DNA from: Rhodanobacter glycinis
GTDB lineage: Bacteria; Pseudomonadota; Gammaproteobacteria; Xanthomonadales; Rhodanobacteraceae
Direction of reading: 5' to 3'
Assembly: GCF_900114325.1 (NCBI RefSeq)
Contig: NZ_FOSR01000002.1
Span: 310,001-374,000 of the forward strand
Length of the DNA: 64,000 bases
The notes beneath the pieces were generated by a model. It was given only the letters and a program-made list of their open reading frames with translations, was not told where the DNA came from and ran no database searches. This document shows positions 48,450 through 57,800 of this stretch, piece after piece (within the stretch, counting starts at the first letter, position 1; the number at the start of each line of letters is the position of its first letter). Both the position numbers and the translations under genes were made by a program.

Positions 48450-49153
48450 GAAGGCGCACGCGCCAGTGCCCACACATCCACGCGTTGCACGCCGGCACGC
48501 TTGAGCACGCGGGCACATTCGGCCAGGGTGGCGCCGGTGGTCATCACGTCGTCGAGGACGGCTACGTGCGATGGCAGGGCGATGCCTTCGCGCACGGCAA
48601 AGGCGGCGCGCACGTTGCGGCGGCGCGTGACGGCATCCAGTTCGGTTTGTGCATCGGTGGCGCGAACGCGTCGCAGCACGTCGTGGCGACACGGCACACC
48701 GAGCGCCTTCGCCAGCGGTCGGGCCAACTCCAGCGCCTGGTTGTAGCCGCGCCGGCGCAAGCGGGTGCGATGCAGTGGCACCGGTACGATCAGCGCCGGC
48801 TGCTCGACCGTCAGCGGCTCGCGTTGCCACAGGGCGCCCAGCGCACGACCGGCCGCCAGCGCGGCGCCGAACTTGTAGCGCGATTCCAGCCGATCCAGTG
48901 GCCAGCCGTAACGAAATGGCGCCCATGCGGCATCCCAGGTGGGCGGATGGCGCTGGCACTGGCCGCACAGCGCAGCGGAGGTGGGCAACGGCAACGCGCA
49001 GCGGGCGCAACAATGGTGGTTGCGCGGCAACTCGGCGGCACAATCGGCGCACAGGTCGATGCCGTCATGCCCTTGCGCCCCACACAGCAGGCAGCGCGGT
49101 GGCAACAAGCCGTATCGCAGGACTTCGATCCAGCGGCGTGCCATTCCCTGCAC
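48437..49153 (-). CDS. comF: ComF family protein
   Basis: A 238-residue phosphoribosyltransferase-fold protein. The N-terminus has a zinc-finger-like set of cysteine pairs (CLLCGAQ, CADC, CCARC, CGQC). The C-terminal half has ALIVPVPLHRTRLRRRGYNQ and the PRPP motif VAVLDDVMTTGATLAECARVL. In competent bacteria ComF aids DNA uptake across the inner membrane. It is divergent from bioB, a common arrangement, with 140 bases between the starts. The stop lies in a GAGTGAG-type repeat. Confidence 0.93.
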   Translation of the reverse strand: MQGMARRWIEVLRYGLLPPRCLLCGAQGHDGIDLCADCAAELPRNHHCCARCALPLPTSAALCGQCQRHPPTWDAAWAPFRYGWPLDRLESRYKFGAALAAGRALGALWQREPLTVEQPALIVPVPLHRTRLRRRGYNQALELARPLAKALGVPCRHDVLRRVRATDAQTELDAVTRRRNVRAAFAVREGIALPSHVAVLDDVMTTGATLAECARVLKRAGVQRVDVWALARAPSKQK

Positions 49154-49211
49154 GAATCACTCCATTCGACGCGATGCACCGATGGTAGCGGGACGCATGC
49201 GTCCACGCATC

Positions 49212-49242
49212 GTCAACCTTAAATGGCATGTTGAAGTTGACA
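49212..49242. promoter_or_regulatory. Candidate operator between comF and bioB
   Basis: GTCAACCTT and AAGTTGAC form an imperfect inverted repeat around 13 bases in the divergent comF-bioB gap. The right arm contains a TTGACA (49237-49242) that could be a -35 for bioB; no good -10 is seen. It might be a biotin (BirA-type) control site, but it does not match the E. coli consensus well. Confidence 0.35.
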
Positions 49243-49293
49243 CGAAGAGGCCACGACTTCCACACTTTCGCTTTGATCCCGCGAGCATAGACA

Positions 49294-50349
49294 GTGACCG
49301 CTACCCCGACCCGCCACGACTGGACCCGCGACGAAGTGCTCGCGCTGTTCGACCTGCCGTTCAATGACTTGCTGTACCGCGCGCACACGGTGCACCAGGA
49401 AAACCACGACTCGAACGCCGTGCAGGTGTCGACCCTGCTGTCGATCAAGACCGGCGGCTGCCCCGAGGATTGCGCCTACTGCCCGCAAGCCGCGCGCTAT
49501 GACACCGGCGTGCAGGCACAGAAGCTGATGGAGATCGACGACGTGCTGGCGCGCGCGAAAGCCGCCAAGGCCGCCGGCGCCAGTCGCTTCTGCATGGGCG
49601 CGGCGTGGCGCGGGCCGAAGGACCGCGACATTCCCAAGGTCGCCGCCATCGTCAGCGCGGTGAAGGGGCTGGGCCTGGAAACCTGCGCCACGCTGGGCCT
49701 GCTTGGCGACGGTCACGCGCAGGCACTGAAGGATGCCGGGCTGGACTACTACAACCACAACATCGACACCGCGCCGGAGTTCTACGGCGAGATCATCCAC
49801 ACCCGCGAGTACCAGGACCGGCTGGAAACGCTGGGCCAGGTGCGCGACGCCGGCCTGAAGACCTGCTGCGGCGGCATCGTCGGCATGGGCGAAACGCGCG
49901 AGCAGCGCGCCGGCCTGCTGCAGGCGCTGGCCAACCTGCCCGAACACCCGCAGTCGGTGCCGATCAACCAGCTGGTGCCGGTCCCCGGTACGCCACTGGC
50001 CAACACCGACAAGCTCGACCCGTTCGAATTCGTGCGCGCGATCGCGGTGGCACGCATCCTGATGCCGCGCTCGATCGTGCGCCTGTCCGCCGGCCGCCAG
50101 CAGATGGACGATGCGGTGCAGGCGCTGTGCTTCTTCGCCGGCGCCGGCTCGATCTTCGCCGGCGACAAGCTGCTGACCACCGGCAATCCCGACGTGGCGC
50201 ACGACCACGCCCTGTTCCGCCGACTCGACCTGCATCCGCTGGACGTGGTGGAGACCTCGGGCACCGTGCACGCGGACATCCTCGATTCTGCCAGCGCCGA
50301 CGAAGCCGCCTGTTGCGGCAACAGCTGCGGTTGCGGCGCGGCGGCATGA
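49294..50349 (+). CDS. bioB: Biotin synthase
   Basis: A radical SAM enzyme of 351 residues inserting sulfur into dethiobiotin. The [4Fe-4S] motif is [49 protein letters not shown] and the C-terminal [14 protein letters not shown] fit BioB. The end is unusually Cys-rich ([12 protein letters not shown]). Translation starts at GTG 49294. A MITE-like element begins only 4 bases after the stop. Confidence 0.97.
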   Translation: MTATPTRHDWTRDEVLALFDLPFNDLLYRAHTVHQENHDSNAVQVSTLLSIKTGGCPEDCAYCPQAARYDTGVQAQKLMEIDDVLARAKAAKAAGASRFCMGAAWRGPKDRDIPKVAAIVSAVKGLGLETCATLGLLGDGHAQALKDAGLDYYNHNIDTAPEFYGEIIHTREYQDRLETLGQVRDAGLKTCCGGIVGMGETREQRAGLLQALANLPEHPQSVPINQLVPVPGTPLANTDKLDPFEFVRAIAVARILMPRSIVRLSAGRQQMDDAVQALCFFAGAGSIFAGDKLLTTGNPDVAHDHALFRRLDLHPLDVVETSGTVHADILDSASADEAACCGNSCGCGAAA

Positions 50350-50352
50350 TCC

Positions 50353-50671
50353 TGCTGGCGTCATCCCTGCGGAAGTGCACTGCTGTCCGGAATAATTTTG
50401 AACCCTGTGGTTCCGCATGACTTGTACCGATACCGCACCCTCGCTCGTCATTCCGGCGCAGGCCGGAATCCAGTAGCCGTATGGCTTGGACAGGCGTGAT
50501 CGCTACTGGATCCCGGCCTGCGCCGGGATGACGAGCCGGAGAGGTGGTCGCTGCCAGAAATGGAGTCGCCCCCTTGTTGCATCTCGCGCAAACGGCGCGG
50601 GTATTCACTCTCGAAGGACATCCCAGGATTATTCCGGACAGCAGTGTGCGAAAGTGGGGATGACGCCAGCA
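50353..50671. mobile_element. 319-bp MITE-like element with 44-base terminal inverted repeats
   Basis: The left end is TGCTGGCGTCATCCC, 10 variable bases, CACTGCTGTCCGGAATAAT (50353-50396). The right end (50628-50671) is the exact reverse complement of both blocks with its own 10 bases between. Inside, 35-base inverted copies (50443-50477 and 50502-50536, two mismatches) of GTCATTCCGGCGCAGGCC type form a second palindrome. It carries no coding frame. The flanks share TCC at both ends, a possible 3-bp target duplication. It lies between the bioB stop and the bioF start. Confidence 0.75.
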
Positions 50672-50694
50672 TCCGCCGCACGGATAACCGCCCC

Positions 50695-51879
50695 ATGCCC
50701 AGATCCGAGCTTCTTCATCGACTGGCCGCCGAGACGGCCCGGCGCGAGCGTGCCGGCCTGCTGCGCCGCCTGCGCGTGGTCGAGCACGGCGACGGTCCGT
50801 GGCTGGAAACCGGCGGACGCCGCCTGCTCGGCTTCTGCAGCAACGACTACCTGGGCCTGGCACAGCATCCGCAGGTGATCGCTGCACTGAAGCGCGCCGC
50901 CGACGACGAAGGCGTGGGCAGCACCTCGGCGCATCTGATCTGCGGCCATCGGCGCGAGCACGCGATGCTGGAAGAGGCGCTGGCCGAATGGACCGGGCGC
51001 GAACACGCGCTGCTGTTCTCCACCGGCTACATGGCCAACCTCGGCACGCTGCAGGCACTGCTGCAACGTGGGGACACCTGCGTGCAGGACAAGCTCAACC
51101 ACGCCTGCCTGATCGATGGCGCGCAACTGGCCGGTGCCGAACTGAAACGCTATCCGCACGCCGACGTGGCCGGCGCCTCGCGCCAGTTGCAGAGCCGTCC
51201 GGACAGCGCCGCCCTGCTTGCCACCGATGGCGTGTTCAGCATGGATGGCGACGTGGCGCCACTGCGCGAACTGGCCGCCGTGTGCACGCGCGAAGGCGCC
51301 ACCTTGATGGTGGACGATGCCCACGGTCTGGGCGTGCTCGGCGATGACGGCGCCGGCAGCATTCGCGCCGCCGGGCTTGGCCAGCGTGAGGTGCCGGTAC
51401 TGATGGCCACACTGGGCAAGGCGCTGGGCTGCAGCGGTGCTTTCGTCGCCGGTTCGGCCGCGCTGATCGACGGCCTGCTGCAATTCGCTCGTCCGTACAT
51501 CTACACCACGGCCATGCCACCCGCGCTGGCCGCTGCTGCGCTGGCCGCAGTCACCGCCGCGCGCGAAGAAAGCTGGCGCCGCGAAAAACTCGCTGCGTTG
51601 ATCGCCCGTTTCCGCGCTGGTGCCGCCGAACTCGGCCTGGCGCTGATGCCTTCGCCCAGCGCGATCCAGCCGCTGCAACTGGGCGATGCGCAAGTTGCGC
51701 TGGATACCGCGCAGGCACTGGAGCAACGCGGTTTCCTGGTCGGTGCGATCCGTCCGCCCACCGTGCCGAAAGGCCAGGCGCGGCTGCGCATCACGCTGTC
51801 GGCCGCGCACGAAGAAGCCGATATCGACCACCTGCTGCAGGCCCTGAACGAGTTGCGCCGGATGCCCGGCGCCGGCTGA
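50695..51879 (+). CDS. bioF: 8-amino-7-oxononanoate synthase
   Basis: A PLP enzyme of 394 residues joining pimeloyl-ACP and alanine. Motifs: [38 protein letters not shown], the Asp in [13 protein letters not shown] and the PLP lysine in [18 protein letters not shown]. The ATG at 50695 follows the MITE-like element by 23 bases, so expression from upstream must pass through a long hairpin or start inside the element. No strong ribosome site is seen. Confidence 0.95.
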   Translation: MPRSELLHRLAAETARRERAGLLRRLRVVEHGDGPWLETGGRRLLGFCSNDYLGLAQHPQVIAALKRAADDEGVGSTSAHLICGHRREHAMLEEALAEWTGREHALLFSTGYMANLGTLQALLQRGDTCVQDKLNHACLIDGAQLAGAELKRYPHADVAGASRQLQSRPDSAALLATDGVFSMDGDVAPLRELAAVCTREGATLMVDDAHGLGVLGDDGAGSIRAAGLGQREVPVLMATLGKALGCSGAFVAGSAALIDGLLQFARPYIYTTAMPPALAAAALAAVTAAREESWRREKLAALIARFRAGAAELGLALMPSPSAIQPLQLGDAQVALDTAQALEQRGFLVGAIRPPTVPKGQARLRITLSAAHEEADIDHLLQALNELRRMPGAG

Positions 51880-51904
51880 ATCCCGGCCATCGCCCCCCGC
51901 CACG

Positions 51905-51910
51905 TATAAT
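51905..51910 (+). promoter_or_regulatory. Perfect -10 hexamer upstream of trhO
   Basis: TATAAT lies 29 bases before the trhO ATG in a GC-rich stretch. No matching -35 is seen. It may give trhO-bioH-bioC a promoter separate from bioF. Confidence 0.4.
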
Positions 51911-51938
51911 CAGCCGCTTGCCTCCGCGATTTCCCCGC

Positions 51939-52838
51939 ATGTCGATCGTCAATCTCTGCGCATACAAATTCGTCGGCCTGGACGACCTCCCGGCCCTGCG
52001 CGAGCGCGTGTTCGAACGCTGCGAGGCACTGGCACTGAAAGGCACCGTATTGCTGGCACCGGAGGGCATCAACCTGTTCCTGGCCGGGTCGCGCGACGCG
52101 TTGGACGCATTCATGGCATGGCTGCGCGAAGATCCGCGCTTCGCGGATATCGAGACGAAGGAATCGCCCTCGGACACCGCGCCGTTTGGCCGTCTTCGCG
52201 TGCGCCTGAAGAAGGAAATCATCACCTTGCGCGCCCCCGCGATCCGCCCCGAAGCCGGACGCGCGCCGGCAGTGGATGCCGCCACGCTGAAACGCTGGCT
52301 CGACCAGGGCCACGATGACGACGGTCGCGAACTGCTGTTGCTGGACACGCGCAACGACTACGAAACGGACGTCGGCAAATTCCCGCAAGCCGTGGATTAT
52401 CGCCTGCCGCAGTTCACTGCCCTGCCCGCGGCCATTGCCGCCGACCGTGCCCGCTACGAAGGCAAGACCGTGGTGTCGTACTGCACCGGCGGCATTCGCT
52501 GCGAAAAGGCCGCGCTGCACATGCGCGATGCCGGCATCGAAAACGTGTTCCAGCTCGACGGCGGCGTGCTCAAGTATTTCGAGGAAACCGGCGGTGCACA
52601 TTGGGAAGGCGGCTGCTTCGTGTTCGATAACCGCGGTGCGGTGGGGCCGGATCTGCTCCCTCTCCCTGCCAGACACCAACTCCCTCTCCCCGCCGGGGAG
52701 AGGGCTGGAGTGAGGGGCCAATCTGGCGATGACTTGGCTACAAAGTCTGTTCCATTAAACATCTCCGCAAGCACCCGCCCCTCATCCGACCCTTCGGGCC
52801 ACCTTCTCCCCGACGGGGAGAAGGAAAAAGACGCATGA
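51939..52838 (+). CDS. trhO: tRNA uridine(34) hydroxylase TrhO, with repeat-encoded C-terminal tail
   Basis: A YceA/TrhO rhodanese protein of 299 residues. The N-terminal acylphosphatase-like half has [20 protein letters not shown]. The rhodanese domain has [16 protein letters not shown] and the active-site loop [18 protein letters not shown]. TrhO makes 5-hydroxyuridine at the wobble base. The last 60 or so residues (from LLPLPARHQ) are encoded by two family A repeats, not by family sequence, so the original 3' end was replaced or extended. The stop overlaps the bioH start by four bases. Its place among biotin genes is unusual. Confidence 0.93.
   Translation: MSIVNLCAYKFVGLDDLPALRERVFERCEALALKGTVLLAPEGINLFLAGSRDALDAFMAWLREDPRFADIETKESPSDTAPFGRLRVRLKKEIITLRAPAIRPEAGRAPAVDAATLKRWLDQGHDDDGRELLLLDTRNDYETDVGKFPQAVDYRLPQFTALPAAIAADRARYEGKTVVSYCTGGIRCEKAALHMRDAGIENVFQLDGGVLKYFEETGGAHWEGGCFVFDNRGAVGPDLLPLPARHQLPLPAGERAGVRGQSGDDLATKSVPLNISASTRPSSDPSGHLLPDGEKEKDA
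52681..52828. repeat. Pair of family A repeats inside the 3' end of trhO
   Basis: Reverse copy 52681-52719 (CCTCTCCCC, GCC, GGGGAGAGG, GCTGGAGTGAGGGGCC) and forward variant copy 52768-52828 (CAAGCACCCGCCCCTCATCC, GGGCCACCTTCTCCCC, GAC, GGGGAGAAGG). Both are read through as codons. Confidence 0.85.
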
Positions 52839-53620
52839 CGCTGCACATCGAAACCCACGGCCGCGGCCCCATGCCGCTGGTGCTGTTGCACGGCTGGGCG
52901 ATGCACGGCGGACTGTTCGCGCCGCTGATCGAGGCACTGGCAGACGACTGCACCTTGTATGTGGTCGACCTGCCCGGCCACGGCTATTCGCGTGACTGCG
53001 ACCTGCCACTGGAACCCGCCACCATCATGCAAGCGGTGGCCGCAGCCACGCCGCCGGCCGTGTGGCTGGGCTGGTCGCTGGGCGGCCTCGTGGCCTTGGT
53101 CGCCGCGCTGGAACAACCGCAGCACGTGCGCGGGCTGGCCATGCTGTGTGCCACGCCAAAGTTCGTGCGCGACGACAGCTGGCCGCACGGCAATGCGCCG
53201 GCAATGGTGCGCCAGCTCGCGCAGGATCTGGAAACCGATTACCACGCCACACTGGAACGCTTCATGGCGCTGGAGGCCATGGGCAGCCCCGACCCGCGCG
53301 CCGAACTGCGGCGCCTGCGCGCGGACGCCTTCGCGCGCGGCGAGCCGAAACTGCGCGTGCTGCAGGAGGGCATTCGCCTGCTGGAAAACACCGACCTGCG
53401 CGAACGCCTGCCGCAACTGAGCGTGCCGAACCAGTGGATTGCCGGCCGCCGCGACCGGCTGGTGCATCCGCTGTCCATGCAATGGTCGGCCGACGCCGCC
53501 AACGGCGGATTCAGCGAGGTTGCGCACGCCGGCCACGCCCCCTTCTTCGGCCATGCCGATGCCGTTGCCGCGGCGTTGCAGCCGCTGCTGGCCCGCTTCA
53601 GAGCAAACCCCACGCCATGA
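52835..53620 (+). CDS. bioH: Pimeloyl-[acyl-carrier protein] methyl ester esterase
   Basis: An alpha/beta hydrolase of 261 residues that removes the methyl group from pimeloyl-ACP methyl ester. The oxyanion block [17 protein letters not shown], the nucleophile elbow [11 protein letters not shown], the acid in [11 protein letters not shown] and the His in [12 protein letters not shown] are present. It overlaps trhO upstream and bioC downstream by four bases each (ATGA), so it is translationally linked to both. Confidence 0.95.
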   Translation: MTLHIETHGRGPMPLVLLHGWAMHGGLFAPLIEALADDCTLYVVDLPGHGYSRDCDLPLEPATIMQAVAAATPPAVWLGWSLGGLVALVAALEQPQHVRGLAMLCATPKFVRDDSWPHGNAPAMVRQLAQDLETDYHATLERFMALEAMGSPDPRAELRRLRADAFARGEPKLRVLQEGIRLLENTDLRERLPQLSVPNQWIAGRRDRLVHPLSMQWSADAANGGFSEVAHAGHAPFFGHADAVAAALQPLLARFRANPTP

Positions 53621-54498
53621 ATGATTTCCACGTCGACCACCGCCAGGTCCGTCGCCATTTCGGCGCGGCCGCGCGCAGCTACGAAAAACACGACGCGCTG
53701 CAGCGTGAAGTACAAACACTGCTGCTCGACCGGCTGGGCTTCTATCTGGAAGAGCCGGCGCGCGTGGTCGATGTCGGCGCCGGCCCCGGCCGTGGCACCG
53801 CGCTGCTGAAGAAGCGCTGGCCGAAAGCGCAAGTGATCGCACTGGACGCCGCCCTGCCGATGCTGCGCGAAGCGAAGCGCCACAGCGCCTGGCTGAAACC
53901 GTTTCAACGCATCTGTGCCGACGCCACCGCGCTGCCGCTGCCCGACCACAGCGTGGACGTGCTGCATTCCAACCTGTGCTTCCAGTGGATCGACGACCTG
54001 CCCGCGCTGTTTGGCGAGTGCGTGCGTGTGCTCAAGACCGGCGGCATGTTGACGTTCTCCACCTTCGGCCCCGACACGCTGAAGGAACTGCGTGCCGCCT
54101 GGGCCGCTGCCGATGGCCAACCGCATGTCAGCCGTTTCCTGGACATGCACGACATCGGCGATGCCATGATCAACGCCGGCCTGCGCGATCCGGTGCTGGA
54201 CGTCGACCGCTTCACCCTGACCTACAGCGAGCCGCGCAAATTGCTGGAGGAGTTGCAGGGCCTCGGCGCCACCAACGCCGATGCCTCGCGCGCACGCGGC
54301 CTCGCCGGTAAATCACGTTACCGCGCCATGCTCGAAGCCTACGAAACCATGCGCGTGGACGGCCGTATTCCCGCCACCTGGGAAGTCGTCACCGCCCACG
54401 CCTGGGGTCCGCCGCCGGGACAATCGCGCCGCATCCCGGGCGGCGGCGAGATGGCCAGTTTCTCGATCAACAGCCTGCGCGGCTCACGGCGACGCTGA
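53617..54498 (+). CDS. bioC: Malonyl-ACP O-methyltransferase
   Basis: A SAM methyltransferase of 293 residues that starts pimelate synthesis by methylating malonyl-ACP. Motifs: FGAAARSYEKHDALQREV at the N-terminus, the SAM-binding VVDVGAGPGRGTALL, VLHSNLCFQWIDDLPALFGE and GGMLTFSTFGPDTLKELRAAW, all typical of BioC. The ATG overlaps the bioH stop. It is the last biotin gene here; bioA and bioD are outside the window. Confidence 0.95.
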   Translation: MNDFHVDHRQVRRHFGAAARSYEKHDALQREVQTLLLDRLGFYLEEPARVVDVGAGPGRGTALLKKRWPKAQVIALDAALPMLREAKRHSAWLKPFQRICADATALPLPDHSVDVLHSNLCFQWIDDLPALFGECVRVLKTGGMLTFSTFGPDTLKELRAAWAAADGQPHVSRFLDMHDIGDAMINAGLRDPVLDVDRFTLTYSEPRKLLEELQGLGATNADASRARGLAGKSRYRAMLEAYETMRVDGRIPATWEVVTAHAWGPPPGQSRRIPGGGEMASFSINSLRGSRRR

Positions 54499-54871
54499 GT
54501 CGCGAGTGAAATAGCATCGCCCGATATTTCTTGGTCGAGTGTGGTCGCACGTTCAACACATGGCGGCTGAGCCTCTTGACGGAGCGGCGGCAACAAAAGC
54601 GGAAAAACCGAGGCTCGCCACATGTGTTTGCACGGCCCCATCAAAAGCCTTTGCATTCAACGACCTGGAGGCACGAGATATCGGCTCGCATGCGGGAAGA
54701 CACGGGTCTTCCGCATGCTCGTGTCCTGCTTTTCCTCAGCCATGAAATTCCATACATGGCATGGCACTTGCCTTAATATCTGCTGATTACTCGTGCACCA
54801 CGCCATGGGTTTCGCGACCTGGCTGCACGATGCATCCGAAGCGCGTGAATCGAAGCCAGGAGGGGGCAAGG
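54499..54871. other. 373-base gap before the Hhe-like gene
   Basis: It holds a strong hairpin: GCATGCGGGAAGAC (54689-54702) and GTCTTCCGCATGC (54706-54718), with CACGAG/CTCGTG extending it. TTAATAT near 54773 could be part of a promoter. The base composition turns less GC-rich here, consistent with the edge of acquired DNA. Confidence 0.45.
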
Positions 54872-57800
54872 ATGACGCAGGAGCAGCAGCAAGAAAGCGG
54901 GGTGCGCCAAGAGGAACCGCTTCGCATCGAAGCAACTCTTGTCACCAAGCTCAATCTGGCCGCGTTTCAGAACGCGGTCCCGGTGATCGCAAGTTTGACC
55001 ATCGTCAACGACACCGATGCCCGGATAAGTGACCTCGAACTCGCCGTCACCTCCGAGCCGACCTTCTTCCAGCCCAAAACCTGGCGAATCGATGAAATCG
55101 GCACGCACAGTCGCTATCGGGTACCTCTCCCGGATATCGCACTGGATGGCAGCCTGCTCAGCCGCCTGACCGAAGCCGAGACCGCGACAGTTTCCTTTGT
55201 GCTCCGCACTACTGATGCAGAAACTTCCGCGATGGCGAAATCCGACGTGAAGCTGGAGCTGTTGCCGCGAAACCAGTGGGGAGGCCTGTCGAGCCTGCCC
55301 GACTTGGTCGCCGCCTTCGTCCAGCCCAACGAACCTGCTGTTGAGCGCTTGCTCAAACAGGCCGCTGACGTACTGCGCAAGAGCGGCAAGAATTCGGCGC
55401 TGGATGGTTATGCAGGCGGTGCGCGACGGGTCTGGGAGCTGACTTCCGCCATCTGGAGCGCCGTCGCATCGATGAAGCTGGATTACGCCCTGCCGCCAGC
55501 CAGCTTCGAGCACTCCGGGCAGAAGGTGCGAGGCCCCGGGCAGATCGCCGAATCCGGCCTCGCCACCTGCCTGGACTCCTCCTTGCTGTTCTGCTCTGCC
55601 CTGGAACAGGCGGGACTCAATCCGCTGCTGGTATTCACACGCGGCCATGCGTTCGCTGGCGTTTGGCTCAAAGACGAACAATTCTCGACAACCGTCATCG
55701 ACGACGTGACCGCACTGCGCAAGCGGGTGCGACTCAAGGAACTGGTGCTGTTCGAGACGACCTTGATCGCCCAACATCCTGTTCCAGCTTTCTCCTACGC
55801 TGCCGAACGCGCCAACCAACAGATTGCCGAGAGCCACGACGAAACCTTCGAGCTTGCGGTCGATGTCCGCCGTGCGCGCATGCAGCGCATCAAGCCGTTG
55901 GCGAGTACCGAAGCAACGCCACGCCAGGCACAGAGCGCGCCTGCCGTCCCACCCGATGTCGAACTGGGCATCGAAGAGGCTCCCGACCTGCCCGGCGAGT
56001 TCACGGCGGCCACCAGTGTCGAACCGGCAGCACTCGATCCTAGGGATCGCCTCGCGCGCTGGCAGCGCAAGCTGCTGGACCTTTCGCTGCGCAACAACCT
56101 GCTCAACTTCAAGGAGGGCAAGCGCGCACTTCGTCTCGACGTGCCGGACCCCGGTGCGCTCGAAGACCTGCTCGCCACCAACGAAACACTGAAGCTGCTG
56201 CCGCGCCCCGATCTCATGACGGGCGCCGATCCCCGCAATCAGGCGCTATACGAGGAACGTGAACGCGAAAACGTGCAACGCCAGCACGCGCTTGATGCAC
56301 TGAGGCGGCGCGAAATCTTCGTCGGCCTCTCCCAACAGGATCTCGAAACACGCCTGATCGACCTCTATCGCACCGCGCGCACCTCGCTGCAGGAAGGTGG
56401 CGCAAACACCTTGTATGTCGCATTGGGCTTTCTGTCATGGACCCGCGACGATCGCGATGAACGACGTTACCGCGCGCCCCTGATCCTGCTTCCCGTGACA
56501 TTGCAGCGACATAACGCGCGCTCGGGCTTCACCTTCGCACTCCATGACGACGAGCCACGCTTCAATCCCACGCTGATCGAAATGCTTCGCCAGGATTTCC
56601 GTCTCGGGCTGGGTGTCGCGGAAGGCGAGCTGCCCCGGGACGATGCCGGGCTCGACGTCGACCGGATATGGCAGAGCGTCGAACACGCGATCAAGGACAT
56701 CAAAGGTTGGGAGGTCAGCCGAGAAGTCGTGCTGTCCACATTCTCCTTCGCAAAATATCTGATGTGGAAGGATCTAGCGGAACGCACCGATCAGTTGCGA
56801 GAGAACTCGGTCGTACGCCATTTGCTCGACACGCCACGCGACCACTTTGACTCGAACATCCCCTTCCCGGACACCATCCGCCTCGACAGCGACTTCAGCC
56901 CAAGCCAGGTGTTCTGCCCACTGGCTGCTGATTCGTCGCAGCTGTCGGCGATCATGGCTGCTGCACGCGGCAAGAATTTCGTCCTGATCGGGCCGCCGGG
57001 AACAGGCAAGAGCCAGACCATCGCCAATCTCATCGCGCAGTCCGTTGCCGAGGGAAAACGCGTACTGTTCGTTTCCGAAAAAATCGCGGCGCTCGATGTC
57101 GTCTATCGCCGTCTACGCGAAGTGAAACTCGGCGAATTCTGCCTCGAGCTACATTCGAGCAAAGCCCGAAAAACTGACGTCCTCGCCCAGCTGAACGCCG
57201 CATGGGAAGCCCGCGGGAAAGCCGACGCCGGTGCCTGGCAAGCCCAAGCCGAGCATCTGGCTGAATTGCGCCATACGCTGAACGGGTACGTTCAGAGCTT
57301 GCATCGCCGATACAGCAACGGCTGGTCGATCTACGATGCCATCGGGCAACTCAGTGCGAACCCTGAACTGGAAGGGCTCGGCTTTTCCTGGCCCTCGTTT
57401 GCCGCACACGATGCAACCACCATGGCGGCCATGCGCGACGTGTCCGACCGGCTGGAGGTGAATGCGCAATCCGTCGGATACGAGTCGCTCACGACACATG
57501 CCCTGGCCACTATCGGACAAGTGGAGTGGTCGCCGAGCTGGCAGCAGCGCACCGTCGACGCCGCACGAAAAGCCCTGCCTGCCGTGCGCGCCATGCAACA
57601 CTGCGTCGATCAGTTCGCGCAGGCAACTGGACTATCTTTACCACTATCGGATCGGCGGGCCGTGCAAGCGCTGGAGCAACTTGCCCGATGCTTGCCGACC
57701 GCAGCCGGCCGCGACTGGCGTTTTGCGCTGCGCCCGGATGCCCGCGTGATTGCGCAACGCCTGCAAGAAGGTCTCGAACTGATAAACCTGCATTTTGACA

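Noticed and set aside
49212-49242. Definite BirA operator upstream of bioB
   Set aside because: The inverted repeat is imperfect and does not match the known BirA consensus; kept only as a low-confidence candidate.
50359-50640. Coding gene in the bioB-bioF gap
   Set aside because: Short frames there have no ribosome site and change with the inverted repeats; the region is explained as a MITE-like element.
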